Origin: Ashinkailepas kermadecensis
Lineage: Eukaryota; Arthropoda; Thecostraca; Neolepadidae
Assembly: GCA_034440615.1 (NCBI GenBank)
Contig: JAOTOM010005054.1
Span: 290,001 to 354,000, forward strand
Length of the DNA: 64,000 nucleotides
Reading direction: 5' to 3'
Notes under the pieces: generated by a model
What the model saw: only the letters and a program-made list of their open reading frames with translations
Database searches by the model: none
Told to the model about the DNA's origin: nothing
Made by a program: the position numbers and the translations under genes
In this document: positions 1 to 11,690 of the stretch, piece after piece
Layout: each line of letters opens with the position of its first letter
Position numbering within the stretch: position 1 is the first letter of the stretch

Positions 1-668
1 GTCGCGACTTGCGCTGTGACAGTTCTGCGCTGGATGGCCAAGACCAGGCCGCCAACGTCCTCTGGTCGTCACTCTGGTCGCCGTAATAATGTCACATCTA
101 TCTGCTCCACAGTTCCGTCCATTGCTGCAAACGAAGCTACTGGTAGCTCGTCGAGTGATCTTGTGGCTGTTTTTTTTTCTGTCAGCGGTCCGGTGAAGGA
201 CCGAGGGCCACTTGTTGCTTCGCCACAGCACTTGAAAACTTCACGAAGGTGAAGTTCGTTGGCATGAAGCTGGCAAACGTGCCAGTACACTGGTCGCTGC
301 TGGGTCACTTCAATCAGACTGCATATGCCACCAGACAATCCAATATTCACCGCTGCACCATCACAGCCCATGGCTTTCACCTCTCCACCGTATTCACAGG
401 AAATAGCTAGCAACTCGCTAATTTGATCCATCATAGCCTTTCCAGATTGCGGTGTGAAGTGCGCCACATACCCTTCCCCTGGTTCAGATAGTACAACGAT
501 GTGCTCCTCCTGTGCTGATGACGTAGGGCAGCTCACAAAAGTATCATCGTTTCTTCCATCGAAATAGGGAGCACGAATTCTTGTATCGCGCACCTCATCG
601 GCCCTCGTACTTGTTTCCCTCACGAACAATGTTTCTATCCGGCCAAACTTGCTTGGCATCCAGCACAA
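1..668 (-). pseudogene. Decayed transposase-like protein fragment (FDGR / DGT / GPRSFTGP family), middle part
   Basis: The minus strand encodes 199 residues from the Met at 668 down to a stop near 66. Visible in order: YFDGRNDDT (about residues 35-43), EEHIVVLSEPGEGY, a glycine-rich KAMGCDGAAVNIG stretch, CQLHANELHLREVF, then TSGPRSFTGPLTEK. From memory this order is typical of a multi-copy, uncharacterised invertebrate protein family that behaves like transposon or virus-derived genes; the DGT and H-x-NEL blocks recall an RNase H-like fold, which is inference. Past the stop, another frame reads SDDQRTL, matching the family's next block, so a frameshift near position 66 carries homology to the window edge. 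No start context or splice site is convincing. A second copy lies at 19497-20670. Function unknown; probably dead. Confidence 0.6.
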
Positions 669-693
669 ACGAAATGCCTGAGGCCGGTGATGT

Positions 694-1437
694 GAGGTGA
701 TAGGGCCTGTATCTACCTGAATACCTTTCAGGTGATACGGCCTGTATCTACCTGGGTACCTTTGAGGTGATACGGCCTGTATCTACCTGAATACCTTTGA
801 GGTGATACGGCCTGTATCTACCTGAATACCTTTGAGGTGATACGGCCTGTATCTACCTGAATACCTTTGAGGTGATACGGCCTGTATCTACCTGGGTACC
901 TTTGAGGTGATACGGCCTGTATCTACCTGAATACCTTTGAGGTGATACGGCCTGTATCTACCTTTGAGGTGATACGGCCTGCATCTTTGAGGTGATACGG
1001 CCTGTATCTACCTGAATACCTTTGAGGTGATACGGCCTGTATCTACCTGGGTACCTTTGAGGTGATACGGCCTGTATCTACTGGGTACCTTTGAGGTGAT
1101 ACGGCCTGCATCTGCCTGGGTGTTTGAGGTGATACGCCTGTATCTACCTGGGTACCTTTGAGGTGATACGGCCTGTATCTACCTGGGTACCTTTGAGGTG
1201 GTACGGCCTGTATCTACCTGGGTACCTTTGAGGTGATACGGCCTGTATCTACCTGGGTACCTTTGAGGTGATACGGCCTGTATCTACCTGGGTACCTTTG
1301 AGGTGATACGGCCTGTATCTACCTGGGTACCTTTGAGGTGATACGGCCTGTATCTACCTGGGTACCTTTGAGGTGATACGGCCTGCATCTACCTGGGTAC
1401 CTTTGAGGTGATACGGCCTGTATCTACCTGAATATCT
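694..1437. repeat. 35-bp minisatellite, about 21 units
   Basis: The unit begins TTTGAGGTGATACGGCCTGT and continues ATCTACCTGGGTACC. Units differ mainly at GGGTACC versus GAATACC, with GAATACC units concentrated in the first third and GGGTACC units later. A few units are shortened (around 960-1000 and 1110-1135). The array abuts the transposase-like fragment on its left. Confidence 0.95.
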
Positions 1438-1441
1438 TTGC

Positions 1442-1783
1442 ACATGGCAGCAACGGCCTGGCTAGACTCCAAACCAGCAGCAGCCAGGACAACCGCCTGG
1501 CTAGCCTCCAAACCAGCAGCAGACAGGACAACCGCCTGGCTAGACTCCAAACCAGCAGCAGCCAGGACAACCTTTGCCTGGCCTGATCTCCTAAACCTTT
1601 AGGAGAGACAGCCTGATCAACCGCTTGGCTACGGCCTCAAACCAGAGCAGCCAGGACAACCGCCTGGCTAGACTCCAAACCTAGCAGCAGCCAGACTACC
1701 GCCTGGCTAGACTACCTGAATACCTTAGCAGCAGCCAGGACAACCGCCTGGCTAGACTCCAAACCAGCAGCAGCCAGGACAGT
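1442..1783. repeat. 39-bp minisatellite, about 8 units
   Basis: The unit begins AGCCAGGACAACCGCCTGGC and continues TAGACTCCAAACCAGCAGC. It directly follows the 35-bp array. One unit near 1725 contains CTACCTGAATACC, the tail of the 35-bp unit, so the two arrays have exchanged sequence. Units between 1580 and 1640 are scrambled. Confidence 0.9.
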
Positions 1784-2202
1784 ACGTGCTAAGTCGTCTG
1801 TGCTAATCTCTATGGGAAGACTCATCCATACAACTGGCAGGTGGCGATGACGTGAGTCAGATTGTGCTGCGTGTCTGAAGCGTCCGGTCCTGTGGCTGCC
1901 GAAAACTCAGGACCTTGGTTGTGAACCCAGAACTGGTGAAGGCTGCCGTCCCATCCCCCAGTGTTATCTCCGTTCCAGCTTGCATTCTGGCTTGCATCGC
2001 TTCTAGTGGAGCCATTTCGCCTCCGGAGGCCATTTGTCGCGCCAGCGCTGGGCCTGGAGACACGGCATCTCCTTGAAAGGCACTTTGCTTGGTCGGGGCA
2101 CAGTTGTGCCCATCCGCACACTTGCAGCCAGCTATATCGAACAGCCGGATGGATAATTTATTGGAGGCGGGAGGCCGTAGATAGGTGGGTCGTGTCCCTC
2201 TC
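1784..2202. other. Unassigned stretch
   Basis: Two overlapping open frames exist on the minus strand (1822-2121 and 1857-2063), but their proteins are low in recognisable motifs and neither has splice or start support. I see no gene here. Confidence 0.4.
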
Positions 2203-2205
2203 TCG

Positions 2206-2273
<68 letters not shown>

Positions 2274-2284
2274 CTATCTATATA
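2203..2284. repeat. (CT)n then (ATCT)n microsatellite
   Basis: A run of CT dinucleotides passes directly into ATCT tetranucleotides and ends in TATATA, a compound microsatellite. Confidence 0.98.
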
Positions 2285-2629
2285 TAGCTCTCTGTCCCGT
2301 CCTTGTCTTGTTCAGAGTTCGGTATTTATAATAGCAGCAATAGTACTTACCCCTTTTTCAATGGTTCCCAGAGGGGCTGGGGGATTCCCTCACTCGCCCA
2401 CATTTTGGCCACTTCAGCTGCCATTGGCTAAATACCAAACTGCCAAAGGTGTTTACCTTTCAAATTCGCAGATATGCGCACCTTGTTAGTTGTTTGTAGG
2501 AGGCACACAGTTCATAATACCGTTGCGTGTAGGAAAATGCGTTTTTAATGGCGCTGGTTTATACATACCAGGAAAATGTGTGTTTTTCTTCCTGGTGGCC
2601 ATCCTCACTGCGAAATACGACGCGCCCAC

Positions 2630-3036
2630 CCAGGCTGCCACAAGTTTTACCGCTGCTACGGTGTCAAACAGACCCGCATCACTGCCCCCAGTCTCCTCCC
2701 CGCTGCCACAAGTTTTACCGCTGCTGCGGCGTCAAACTGACCCGCATCACTGCCCCCAGTCTCCTCCCCGCTGCCACAAGCTTCACTACTGCTGCGGTGT
2801 CAAACTGACCCGCATCACTGCCCCCAGTCTCCTCCCCGCTGCCACAAGTTTTACCGCTGCTGGAGCGTCAAACTGACCCGCGTCACCGCCCCCAGTCTCC
2901 TCCCCGCTGCCACAAGTTTTACCGCTGCTGCGGCGTCAAACTGACCCGCGTCACCGCCCCCAGTCTCCTCCCCGCTGCCACAAGCTTCACTACTGCTGCG
3001 GTGTCAAACTGACCCGCGTCAGTCTCCTCCCAGCTC
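2630..3036. repeat. 68-bp tandem repeat, about 6 units
   Basis: The unit contains GCTGCCACAAGTTTTACCGC, TGCTGCGGCGTCAAACTGAC and CCGCATCACTGCCCCCAGTC. The CAAG anchor recurs every 68 bases (2641, 2709 and so on). Two units carry AAGCTTCACTACTGC instead of AAGTTTTACCGCTGC, an alternating variant. Open frames here (2490-2876, 2548-2808) are products of the repeat. 68 is not a multiple of 3, so the array is unlikely to be coding. Confidence 0.93.
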
Positions 3037-6000
3037 CCCACCCGGCCTATTAGTCACGACCAACCCTTTGCTTACGGACACGTTATATGTTCGGTGGGGT
3101 TAGAATGACTGGACCGCAAGACAGGTGAGAGTGAAGCAAATAGAGAGCCCCAGCGGAGAACTTCGCCAAGACAAAAACACGTAGTTACGGATAAACTGTG
3201 GCCAGCTCGGCATTATAGAGTGGCGGGCATTATAGAGTGGCGGGCATGCAGGAACGTGAATTTGTTGGCGCCCATCATGCCTGAGCTAGACGTGAAATTA
3301 TGTCGTTTTGGTATGGAAAGCTTGCCATAGTAAACGTTGAATGTTCTACGTTGCAAATGTCTTTAGACGAAGGTATGCTTTACTTCCAAAGTGATAGCTT
3401 TGTTCAAACAACATCTAAACCGCACCGGAGGGCAAATGTACGGGCACGTATTAGAGAAAGTGCCGTTATGTTGTCTAACATCACGTCATGTTTATACCGC
3501 GGCGGCGGAACGTACGGGACGCTCGGGCGCTGCGCCCCCTCCCCCACCCCACTGGCGAGCTCACTAAAGCGGTTTACTCTCTCTAGATGCCATGCTTCTA
3601 ATAGGAAAAATCCGTCAACGTTAAGCGCTGCATTCTGAAAGTTCGGTTATGTAGGTACAGCTAGAACACATGTCAATGATTTGTTTGGTCACTTATTCAG
3701 TATTTCGAATGGTCCAGAGGAAATTACTGTCCGAGTGCACAGTACACTTACACCGAGTGCACCGTACACGCTCGGCATCACTACTAAAATTAACTGACAC
3801 AATCTTGTAAGCGATATTTTAAGCTCAAGTTGCGGCCATTTTACCCGGGTAACGTGAGCCCAGTAGCGGATTCAGTGGAGCCTGCGTTGACGGGCTAACT
3901 GGGTACAATAATCCCTCTAGCCATTGAAAAAACATAATAATTTTAGGGTTCACAAACCCCGACCACATTCTTCTTCACTCACGGCATATTTCGTCATGCA
4001 TACTGCCAATTTTTGGTTCCTGCTATCCCCTTTCACATGACATAACTACCTTACCAGTGTTTGGCAATATGAAAAAAGATGGCCAACATAGTGTACAAAA
4101 AAACTGCAGAACAAAGTGTCCAAGTCCAACATTTTTCAATGAGGCCAACAAGCAGCTTCTAGCCAACTAGCTTCACCCAAAACAAAAACGACACAGGGCA
4201 GGCAATTGTTTGATCACGCATGAATAAGATGTTGGATCAACAGCAGCAGGATTTGCATAATTTGCCAAAAATCGTTTCCGGCTGGTACCACATGGCTCCA
4301 TTCCAGCTCGACTTTTTGTCGTCATCGTTGTGAACAACATAGTGCTGAGGAATACAATCTTTGATATAGTGCTGAGGAATACAGTGGCCATCAAATCAAA
4401 CTGATAGGAACGGCTAACAATATTGATGAATTTATGAATATTCAGCTAGACTTTGAGAACTTCAAAAAATGGGCTGGTAAATGCGGATGTCTTTCAACTA
4501 TGAGAAGTGCATTGCTACGTATCTCGGGTCTGAAGGTGGAACATTGAGATATACAATGGGAGGTAATGAATTGTATGTCATTGAAGAGGACAATACTTGG
4601 TAGTGTTAGTTTCAAATGACCTTTAGGCTGAAAAGCAGTGCAACTTAGCTATGAACAGGGCAATGAGAATGCTAGTGATCGCTAATGAGAGTGTGAGTTA
4701 TAAAAGTAAGGATGTTATGAAAAATGTACTCTGGCTATGTGCGCCTCCACACGGAGGCGCATTATGTACAGATATGAAGCCCTTACTTATAATGCAATAT
4801 AGGTATGCTAAGAGGAGTGCAGCGCAAGGCTGAAGCTAGCTTGGCTTGAACCTAGCCGGCACTATAGGACAGGTGTTATCAAGGCAAGTTCGGGACGATT
4901 GCCAGTCACGAGTGCCTAAAGATTTGGAGACCGTATTTGGAAACGGCACGTGTCAATGTCTTCGCTGTTGAAGCTGTTGCGCAAGTTGTTGCTGTATTGC
5001 TACTAATCAGCCCGACCAATGCAAGGACATTAACGGCTGCTGGAGTTGAGAACTTGTTGGGTTGGAGGGCCTGTTGAAATTGAGAACCAGTAATCGTAGA
5101 ATCGAGGAAAACAGTAGACTGTCACTACCAGGCGAAGCGAATTTGCCCACCAGAGTAACTTTAACGTACTTCAATTCGGGAGAGGCAGATCTGGATTGAA
5201 ACATGTGTTATGCAAATGTGTGGAGCATTATAAACAAGCTTAGTTAATTGCAGAGGCGCACGGCTACCGATGGATTAGGCTAAATCTGTGATATCCTGCA
5301 TAATTCGGCTAAATCTGTGATATCCTGCAGAATCATGGACTAATCCTCTGAGGTGCGGGGTCAGCTTGGCCCGTCACTGCACGCTGTGGTTGTTCTGCAG
5401 CCACTCCTGAACAATCCATGATATCCCTCCGATATGTGGCATACCTGATGCACATTGACGCACGCACGTGCTGTCAATGTATTGAGTGCCAGTCTCTTGA
5501 GCTGCCGGAACTGGTGTGACGTTTGGAACTGCTAACCGCATCTCAATGATCACATGAGATATGGGCGCAATATGACCAGAGCAGTCCAAGCGCCCGAAAG
5601 CCCAAATAACCAAATAACCAACCAGCTACCGGAGCTGGGGCAGGTTAAAGTCAGGTCGCGGCCTCGTCTGAACACGGTTTATGGATGTACAGTGAAGCAC
5701 TTGCCATAGAAAGCCATGCACGCTACTGTAAAAGTAAAGTATTAGTGCATACGATAATGACGAATGAAACACACAAAAAGCAGAAAGCATGTGACATCAA
5801 ATCAGGTCCTTCGGTCAAATGAAGAATGAAGCCAGGCAACAAAATGCCGAATATTGAAAACACTTAAATTATTTGACTACCCGGAATCGTAGTGGGATGT
5901 TATCCCCTCGGAAAACCATTCCGGTGTCACGTGAATATCAGATCAGTTCACTGAGCCCAGAATTGTCCGGCAGTATCTCAGACACTTTGGAGGGTAAAGC

Positions 6001-6100
6001 ACGGATTATTGCAACACAGCATAGCTAAGAAAAGGGTAATATATATATACTGAATACAATTTTGACAAGTTCTACATAAATGGCACAGTGAGAAGAAACT
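3037..6100. other. Unassigned stretch with small local duplications
   Basis: No recognisable gene. A 112-residue frame at 3300-3638 (+) has no motif I know. Local features are a doubled CATTATAGAGTGGCGGG (3212-3246), a doubled GGCTAAATCTGTGATATCCT (5276-5330), and a perfect GCGCCTCC..GGAGGCGC hairpin at 4741-4760. The last belongs to a hairpin type seen repeatedly in this window. Confidence 0.5.
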
Positions 6101-6128
6101 ATATTTTCACCAACAAACAAATCACCAA

Positions 6129-6154
6129 CGTTTCGGTCAAAGGCCTTCTTCAGG
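6129..6154 (-). ncRNA. Hammerhead-like core motif (Penelope-type), tentative
   Basis: On the minus strand CTGAAGA (6147-6153) is followed after 12 bases by GAAAC (6130-6134). This matches the CUGANGA...GAAA order of hammerhead ribozyme cores, which are known in the terminal repeats of Penelope-like retroelements. The presumed stem II has only about two clear pairs (GG/CC) and I could not find a convincing stem III, so activity is doubtful. It lies about 140 bp left of a long (TA)n tract. Confidence 0.3.
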
Positions 6155-6289
6155 GTGACACAGTTACAAAATTTAAAAAACATTCAGCACACAATCGCGC
6201 ACTCCAAATCCTGCGTTCAGAACGTGACACGTATCGCAACCTCTCGCTGGCCTGACGAACGATATAGTGCGAAACATATGCATGTATCT

Positions 6290-6562
<273 letters not shown>

Positions 6563-6604
6563 AACAAAGGAGGCGCATCGTCGTTTTGTCCGATTGATGG
6601 CCCA

Positions 6605-6650
6605 TGCACTGCGATGAAGAGGTTTCAATGTTGAAACTTGGTCGATGCAG
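6605..6650 (+). other. GATGAAGA / GTTTCAA-TG-TTGAAAC stem-loop
   Basis: GCGATGAAGA is followed by a perfect 7-bp stem GTTTCAA/TTGAAAC with a 2-nt loop, then CTTGGTCGATGC. It resembles the GATGAAG...GAAAC motifs of Penelope-like elements but lacks the exact CUGANGA, so a ribozyme call is not supported. With the motif at 6129-6154 it brackets the (TA)n tract. Confidence 0.35.
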
Positions 6651-6716
6651 GCATTTCAGATTCGGCTCACTACAACGTGACTTGCAGCCATGTTCTCACT
6701 GCCCACCCACCCAAGC

Positions 6717-7140
6717 CACCCCCCCCCAAAAAAGAAAAAAAAGAACAAGCGTCCACAAAAAAAAAGAATGGAAAAAAAAAAAATAATTCTCTCTGAAAGA
6801 AAAAAAATATCTCCTAAAAAAAAAAAAAAAAATAATCCCCCCAATTGGAAAAAATATACTCCCCTCATGGGAAGGACAAATATTACTCCCCTCATGGGAA
6901 GGACAAATATTACTCCCCTCATGGGAAGGACAAATATTACTCCCCTCATGGGAAGGACAAATATTACTCCCGGATGGGAAGGGCAAACGACTGGGAGCGA
7001 AAATATTACTCCCCTCATGGGAAGGACAAATATTACTCCCCTCATGGGAAGGACAAATATTACTCCCCTCATGGGAAGGACAAATATTACTCCCCTCATG
7101 GGAAGGACAAATATTACTCCCCTCATGGGAAGGAAAATAA
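6717..7140. repeat. A-rich tract and 27-bp tandem array
   Basis: An A/purine-rich run (6717-6856) decays out of the same unit. From about 6857 the clean unit is TACTCCCCTCATGGGAAGGA + CAAATAT (27 bp): four units, one aberrant 42-bp unit (TACTCCCGGATGGGAAGGGC..., 6965-7006), then five more, the last ending GGAAAATAAT. 27 is a multiple of 3, which keeps frames open on both strands (for example SPHGKDKYY), but no frame is favoured. Confidence 0.93.
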
Positions 7141-8100
7141 TTCTCTTTACGGGATAGCACCCGAGCGCTCAGGGATATCGGATCGAATCATGGCCCACCT
7201 TCCAACAATTCAATAGCGGATCTGTTAGCTAAAAACGTTGTGTCAGGTGACCCGAGCCGCCGAGCTAGACGACGTCAAAGTCAGGTCACCGTCCATCGAA
7301 AAGTGTCGTTTTAAATATATTTTACATCAGCTGTCACCAATCAGGTTTCAAACATGCGAAGACATTTCATGTAGCGACTGTAGGTGTTGGACCAAAGAAA
7401 AACACGAAATAAGTTGAGGTATGTCCGGTCAGGTTACTAGGTCAGATCGAGGTCATAACAAATTGTTCTTCCATGTTACAAATTGTCAACATGTCTATGA
7501 CACCGCACAATCTGGAATATAACCGATAGGGGATGATATCTCCCATAGGTGTGTACATTTCAGCTTGGAATCTGGTCAGGCTGCGTAGGTATGACCCGAA
7601 GTGTGTTTCAATACCGAATTTCCCGACGTGACGAATTGTGGTATTGGCACTGATAAGATTTGTTTAGGAACGTAAATGATATGGCATCCTATTATTATAT
7701 CGTCTCACATGCTTCATATATGTATATTCATGATTTGACCCTTTGTCCTATAAGTAACTAAATTCTAGAAATAGATGAGGTGAGTATAGTATGCACCTAA
7801 TAATGAGAGATCTTGCCTGGCTGGGTATAACTAGTTGAACTTTGATCAAACCTTTGGGCGTCTGAATGGGCACCTTGTCATTCTAGGTCAACTGGTCTTT
7901 GCTTCATCGCCCTATCGTTCTTTGTTTGGAAGCTACGGTATAATTAAGTTCGAATGCGTAACAACAATGTTGGTTTCCGTGCCTCCTATGACTGACCTTG
8001 ATATGGAATTCACGTTTTAATAACACCAATGTGTTTGTTAGAATATGAGCGATCTATATGTCCTAGATTTACCACCAAATATCATTTTACCACGCTCGCT
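7141..8100. other. Unassigned stretch
   Basis: No gene or repeat recognised. It contains scattered AGGTCA/TGACC motifs (7225-7450) like those in R3 and R4, so it may be a decayed relative of such elements. Confidence 0.35.
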
Positions 8101-8104
8101 GGAG

Positions 8105-8275
8105 GACCTCCAACATAACGCACACCGAAGGGGTGAGTATTCCCCCCCCCCCCAAGATGAGATATCGGAAGCTACTGAAGATAAGCACAACATTTGGATG
8201 GTGCATTACTGCTAAAGCGAACTCGCTTCAGCATAAATTTCACGACCCTAGGTCAATGCCATCAGGATAAAATGT
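8105..8275 (+). mobile_element. Diverged relative of the R3 element end
   Basis: GGAGGACCTCCAACATAACG, a homopolymeric C run (8142-8155), AAGATGAGATATCGGAAGC and TTTCACGACCCTAGGTCAAT follow the same order as the left end of R3 at 8978-9160 (GGAGGGCCTCTGAAAATTAC, G/C hairpin, ATAAGATCTCGGC, TTTCATGACCTTAGGTCAAT). It is probably an old, much diverged copy truncated on the right. Confidence 0.45.
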
Positions 8276-8977
8276 GGTCGAGATCGGCCGCCACACCACA
8301 CCGCCACGCCACTGCACCGACGAAACCTTTGTGACCTTGACCGCTCGGCAACCGGGCGGCCGGCCAGCGGTCAATTGACTTCGCATGCCCGCAGTTCCTA
8401 TAATTACCGACGGATTTCCTATTTTGTTTTGTATGGGATGTGAATATCAATTGTTAGCAAAGTCACACACTTGCATTGCAATATCCCCGCCCGTTTATGA
8501 AATGCCGTCGAAGAATAAGTCTTAACTTGACCCGGAAGAAGTAAGATCCACAGTAAGAATCCACAGTAAGAAGTAGACAACATTGTTCACATCCTGAACA
8601 GTTCAAAGATGAAGATACGTGGTGGGGAAAACTGTGTTTCTCTAGGTGGTCTAAAACAAGAGTTTGATGGTACCTGTCCTCCCCGGCAGAAGAAAGGTTA
8701 TGGTCTGTGGGAAGTAGTTCGCGAGTGAAATGTCAGTTTGGCAAGTAGTTCGCGAGTGAGTTTGGCAATAGCTGGTGACGTTACGTGTCAAGCGCGGACA
8801 TCAGCCGCCGACCGTCGGCCGGCGAAACTAGCGCCGCCAATCGGCCGGCGGAGGAAGCTATAGGCAGAGCGGCCCGACATTGTCATAAATTCAACAATAC
8901 CAATATACCATGCAATAAATGTTTTAAAAGAAAGTCGCAGTACTGCGTTGTAATGCCATGAATTCGGCGAACGTTAA
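8276..8977. other. Unassigned stretch with a GC-rich hairpin
   Basis: No gene recognised. A GC-rich self-complementary patch lies at 8800-8850 (CCGACCGTCGGCCGGCG and GCCAATCGGCCGGCGG). GTAGTTCGCGAGTGA is duplicated at 8714 and 8743. Confidence 0.4.
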
Positions 8978-9785
8978 CAGGCGCCCTGGAGGGCCTCTGA
9001 AAATTACGCGCACTGGAGGGGGGGGGGGGGCGGATTCCGCCCCCCATAAGATCTCGGCTCCTATTAAAGCTGGAGGAACGAAATTCGCAGGGTGGATGGG
9101 TACGGTAGTGAACTCTATCGTGTGCAAATTTCATGACCTTAGGTCAATATCTTCAAGGTCCAATGAGGTCACATCTGTAAAAATTGTCTTGTTTCGCGTG
9201 GCTTGGCTTGTCATTGTTATGGATCGCTGTGATTGTGTTTAAATGCTCCAAAATGGGCATCAATGATGTTTTAAACATTACTAATGATGCAATATACATG
9301 CTATACCCGACATTTGACCTCAGGTCACCTATATAGCAGCACTTTATCAGGTCAGTTACCTGTTCCAGTTACCGGGACCGGGCTGCCTGCCCGACTGCTC
9401 CGTCGGGCAGCTCGGCGCAATCGGCTTCGCGAAGAAAGGAGTGAAGTACTTGAATAAAGTATGGAAACGCAATGATAAACAGTACAAATGCAAACAGTAG
9501 TGCATTTATGACAACATTCCAGTTGACCAAGTTTGGTTCCATTAACATGTCATGAACTTGACCTGACTTGACCTCGGTGACCTAACATGACCTTGAAACT
9601 ATATATCATATCAATATACATCAAACAAGTAGCTAGTGTTGCCAAGAACACTTCCCTTTTGCGAATATACGGGAAGCGCATCAGCGGCGATTTTTGTGGT
9701 CTGGCGCTAGGAAATGTTTTTACTTTAACGGCTTCTGACTTGAAAAATTTCCCGCCGATTTCCATTTTTCTTGCTTTAAACGTGA
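8978..9785 (+). mobile_element. R3 copy 1: piggyBac-like non-autonomous element, right end lost
   Basis: TTAA at 8974-8977 is followed by CAGGCGCCCTGGAGGGCC, matching the right-hand TIR of the complete copy at 23571-24516, which lies inverted. Collinear similarity continues through the G/C hairpin (9018-9045), CATTTGACCTCAGGTCACC, the GC hairpin around 9370-9420, the four TGACCT half-sites at 9559-9593, and the GGGAAGCGCATCAGCGGCGA block. It ends near TTGCTTTAAACG (9785), where the other copy carries about 130 more bases to its TTAA. No transposase frame is present; the 113-residue frame at 9587-9928 is a chance ORF across the boundary. Confidence 0.8.
9559..9593 (-). promoter_or_regulatory. 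Four nuclear-receptor half-sites, DR4-DR3-DR4
   Basis: Four perfect TGACCT hexamers (AGGTCA on the minus strand) start at 9559, 9569, 9578 and 9588 with spacers GACT, CGG and AACA. AGGTCA direct repeats with 3-5 bp spacers are the classic binding sites of nuclear-receptor dimers. The same four hexamers and spacings survive at 23888-23922 in the other R3 copy. Binding is inferred, not shown. Confidence 0.55.
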
Positions 9786-10351
9786 TTGTGACCGGTGAAG
9801 TGACCGGTGAAGTGATCAACACAACAGACGATGAATGTCAACAAATCGAAGAACTACGCTGTAATGTAACTTTGCCGTTGGGTACCATTAACATTCAGGG
9901 TATGGTTCCGCGCTCCACAATATTATGAATGGCGGGCGGCCGGGGACGGCCCGCCGTCTATGGTCGAAAATGATTTTAAAAAAGACAATACACAAAGTAA
10001 CAATACGCGCAACATATCACTGTAAGTGGCAATGAAATTGAAGTTTGAAGGCAAGCTAACTTTCATAAATGCACTACGCATCATATTTTATGGAGATATA
10101 TAATATGTTTAATAATCATATTTAATATGATTTTATTTTCATCATATTACATCATATCATATCTCATAAATCATAACTATATTCTTCGCCCACACACTAG
10201 TGAGCATCCGGGCGCGCTTGTCGCAGGCGTATATTTCAGATTTCTTGAATGGCATCAAGAACCTGCCTGATTTTTTATTTACTGGAGATCTCCCCAATGT
10301 CCGCATTAGCATTGCGTCTGACGCCTAACGAGCACTAAGCAATATCAGGTG
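9786..10351. other. Unassigned stretch with AT-rich patch
   Basis: GTGACCGGTGAA is duplicated at 9787-9810. An AT-rich patch built from ATCATATTT/ATAATCATA motifs spans 10075-10180. No gene seen. Confidence 0.4.
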
Positions 10352-11181
10352 CGGACACTCGCCTGCAGTGAAATGTTCCAGGGGACCCTTAACTATGGCT
10401 GGCCGCTCGGAACGTCGGCTGTGCCGCTCCACACCAATAATTACTGGTAGACTGCGCCGCTTCACAGTTATGCGTTACGTGACAGTCTACAAGATTCACC
10501 ACTGGCCAGCCGTAGGTATTCGCTTGTGCGGTCGTCACGCGGTCATTTGCCCTGCAGTCATGCAGGGAGAAACACGTGTCTACGCTGTTCCGGCCTTGCA
10601 TTCCTCTGTCGGCAAAACAACATTGGCAGTTCAGCAAGCGGTTCACCACTGGAGCCCTGTAGACAAGCAGCATTTGATCGCTGTGGATTTCGGACTTCAA
10701 CAACACAGAATGGGCTGGAAGTGTTAGAAGGAGCTCGGTTGCAAATGATGTAGTGACAGGAGATGAGAAGTTTAAGATGTCAACGGAGCATTCTCTTACC
10801 CTAAAATAATAACATAACCTATAACCTTTACACATTTCAGAACTTTAGTTCGAATTCTTGCTGGGGTGGCTTTATAAACCAGGATGAAATTGCTAAACAG
10901 ACCTTGTTGCGTGAGCCCTGGCCGCATCACCCTGTCAATGAATTGCAGTTCTACAGTAAAAAAATTGGCAAAACGCTTCACGTGCCGCTGGTGCAACCAC
11001 ACGGCAACCCCGGTAGCTCGCTTTCGACATTATCGTGCCAGTTGCCAAATGACCCTCCCAGCCAGGGGCTAAAAGCGAGCGCGTGAAGCGGCTCGACAAG
11101 GGAGGGGAGACTGCCGGGACTTGCCAGGACAGTGGAGACCAGCACAGGCCAGTGTCCAAGCCAACTGAGTTACCGGGGCGA
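10352..11181 (-). mobile_element. R1 copy 1: SINE-headed interspersed repeat
   Basis: On the minus strand the unit starts with the tRNA-like SINE head (11181 to about 10848) and continues for another 500 bp to CACTGCAGGCGAGTGT at 10352-10367. The tail is collinear with 15577-16103: shared blocks include CACTACATCATTTGCAACCG, CAATGTTGTTTTGCCGAC, AACTGTGAAGCGGCGCAGTC, TAATTATTGGTGTGGAGCGG and AGGGTCCCCTGGAACATTTC. A minus-strand frame of 148 residues (10389-10835) covers the tail and shares VNLVDCHVT-NCE with the fragment at 11465-11690, hinting at a coding ancestor I do not recognise. Confidence 0.8.
10848..11181 (-). mobile_element. tRNA-derived SINE, copy a
   Basis: The head on the minus strand reads GGTAACTCAGTTGGCTTGG (A-box region) and then a B-box-like GTCGAGCCGCTTCACG. 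It is followed by the family core GCTGGGAGGGTCATTTGGCA and ends in CAACAAGGTCTGTTTAGCAA and AAAGCCACCCCAGCAAGAAT. It forms the 5' part of R1. Confidence 0.8.
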
Positions 11182-11464
11182 TAAATCCCTAGGCGGCACT
11201 TGCTTGCATCAATCAGATTTATTAACAAACCGATTAATAACGATTAAAATACACCTGTTTCATTGATAATCATACATTTTTGAGCGTACGCCTATGTTGT
11301 GTGATTAATAATTATGCTTTATGTATACATTGTGCGATGTATTGGAAGCGACATATTCAGATTTCTACGCGGATAAAATATGACATCAAAGGGATACCAT
11401 CCAACTATTTTACAATAAGAAGTGTTTAGTTTATATTGCTTCAGCACGAAATGTAACCGGGACA

Positions 11465-11690
11465 TCCTTCATTCTTGGTGCGCGACTTCACAGCTAGGCG
11501 TTACGTGACAGTCTACCAGATTGACCATGGGCCAGTGTCCATCGATGGGAATCTCCCTCTTCGATGGCCACGTGACCATTTGCTCTGCAGCCTTTAAAAG
11601 GACAGGCAGGTCAGTGATGTTACTGCATTTGCGCCTCGGTCGCACCGACAGCATTGGATCGTTTATAACGCAGACATGGGCTTCCACTCA
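11465..11690 (-). mobile_element. Partial relative of the R1 tail
   Basis: CTTCACAGCTAGGCGTTACG, TGACAGTCTACCAGATTGAC, TGGCCACGTGACCATTTGC and CTGCAG run collinear with 10455-10575. The minus-strand peptide WPMVNLVDCHVTPSCEVA matches WPVVNLVDCHVTHNCEAA of R1 copy 1. No SINE head is attached. Confidence 0.6.

Noticed and set aside
2490..2876. 128-residue frame over the 68-bp repeat
   Set aside because: The frame arises from the array; unit length not divisible by 3, no protein periodicity preserved.
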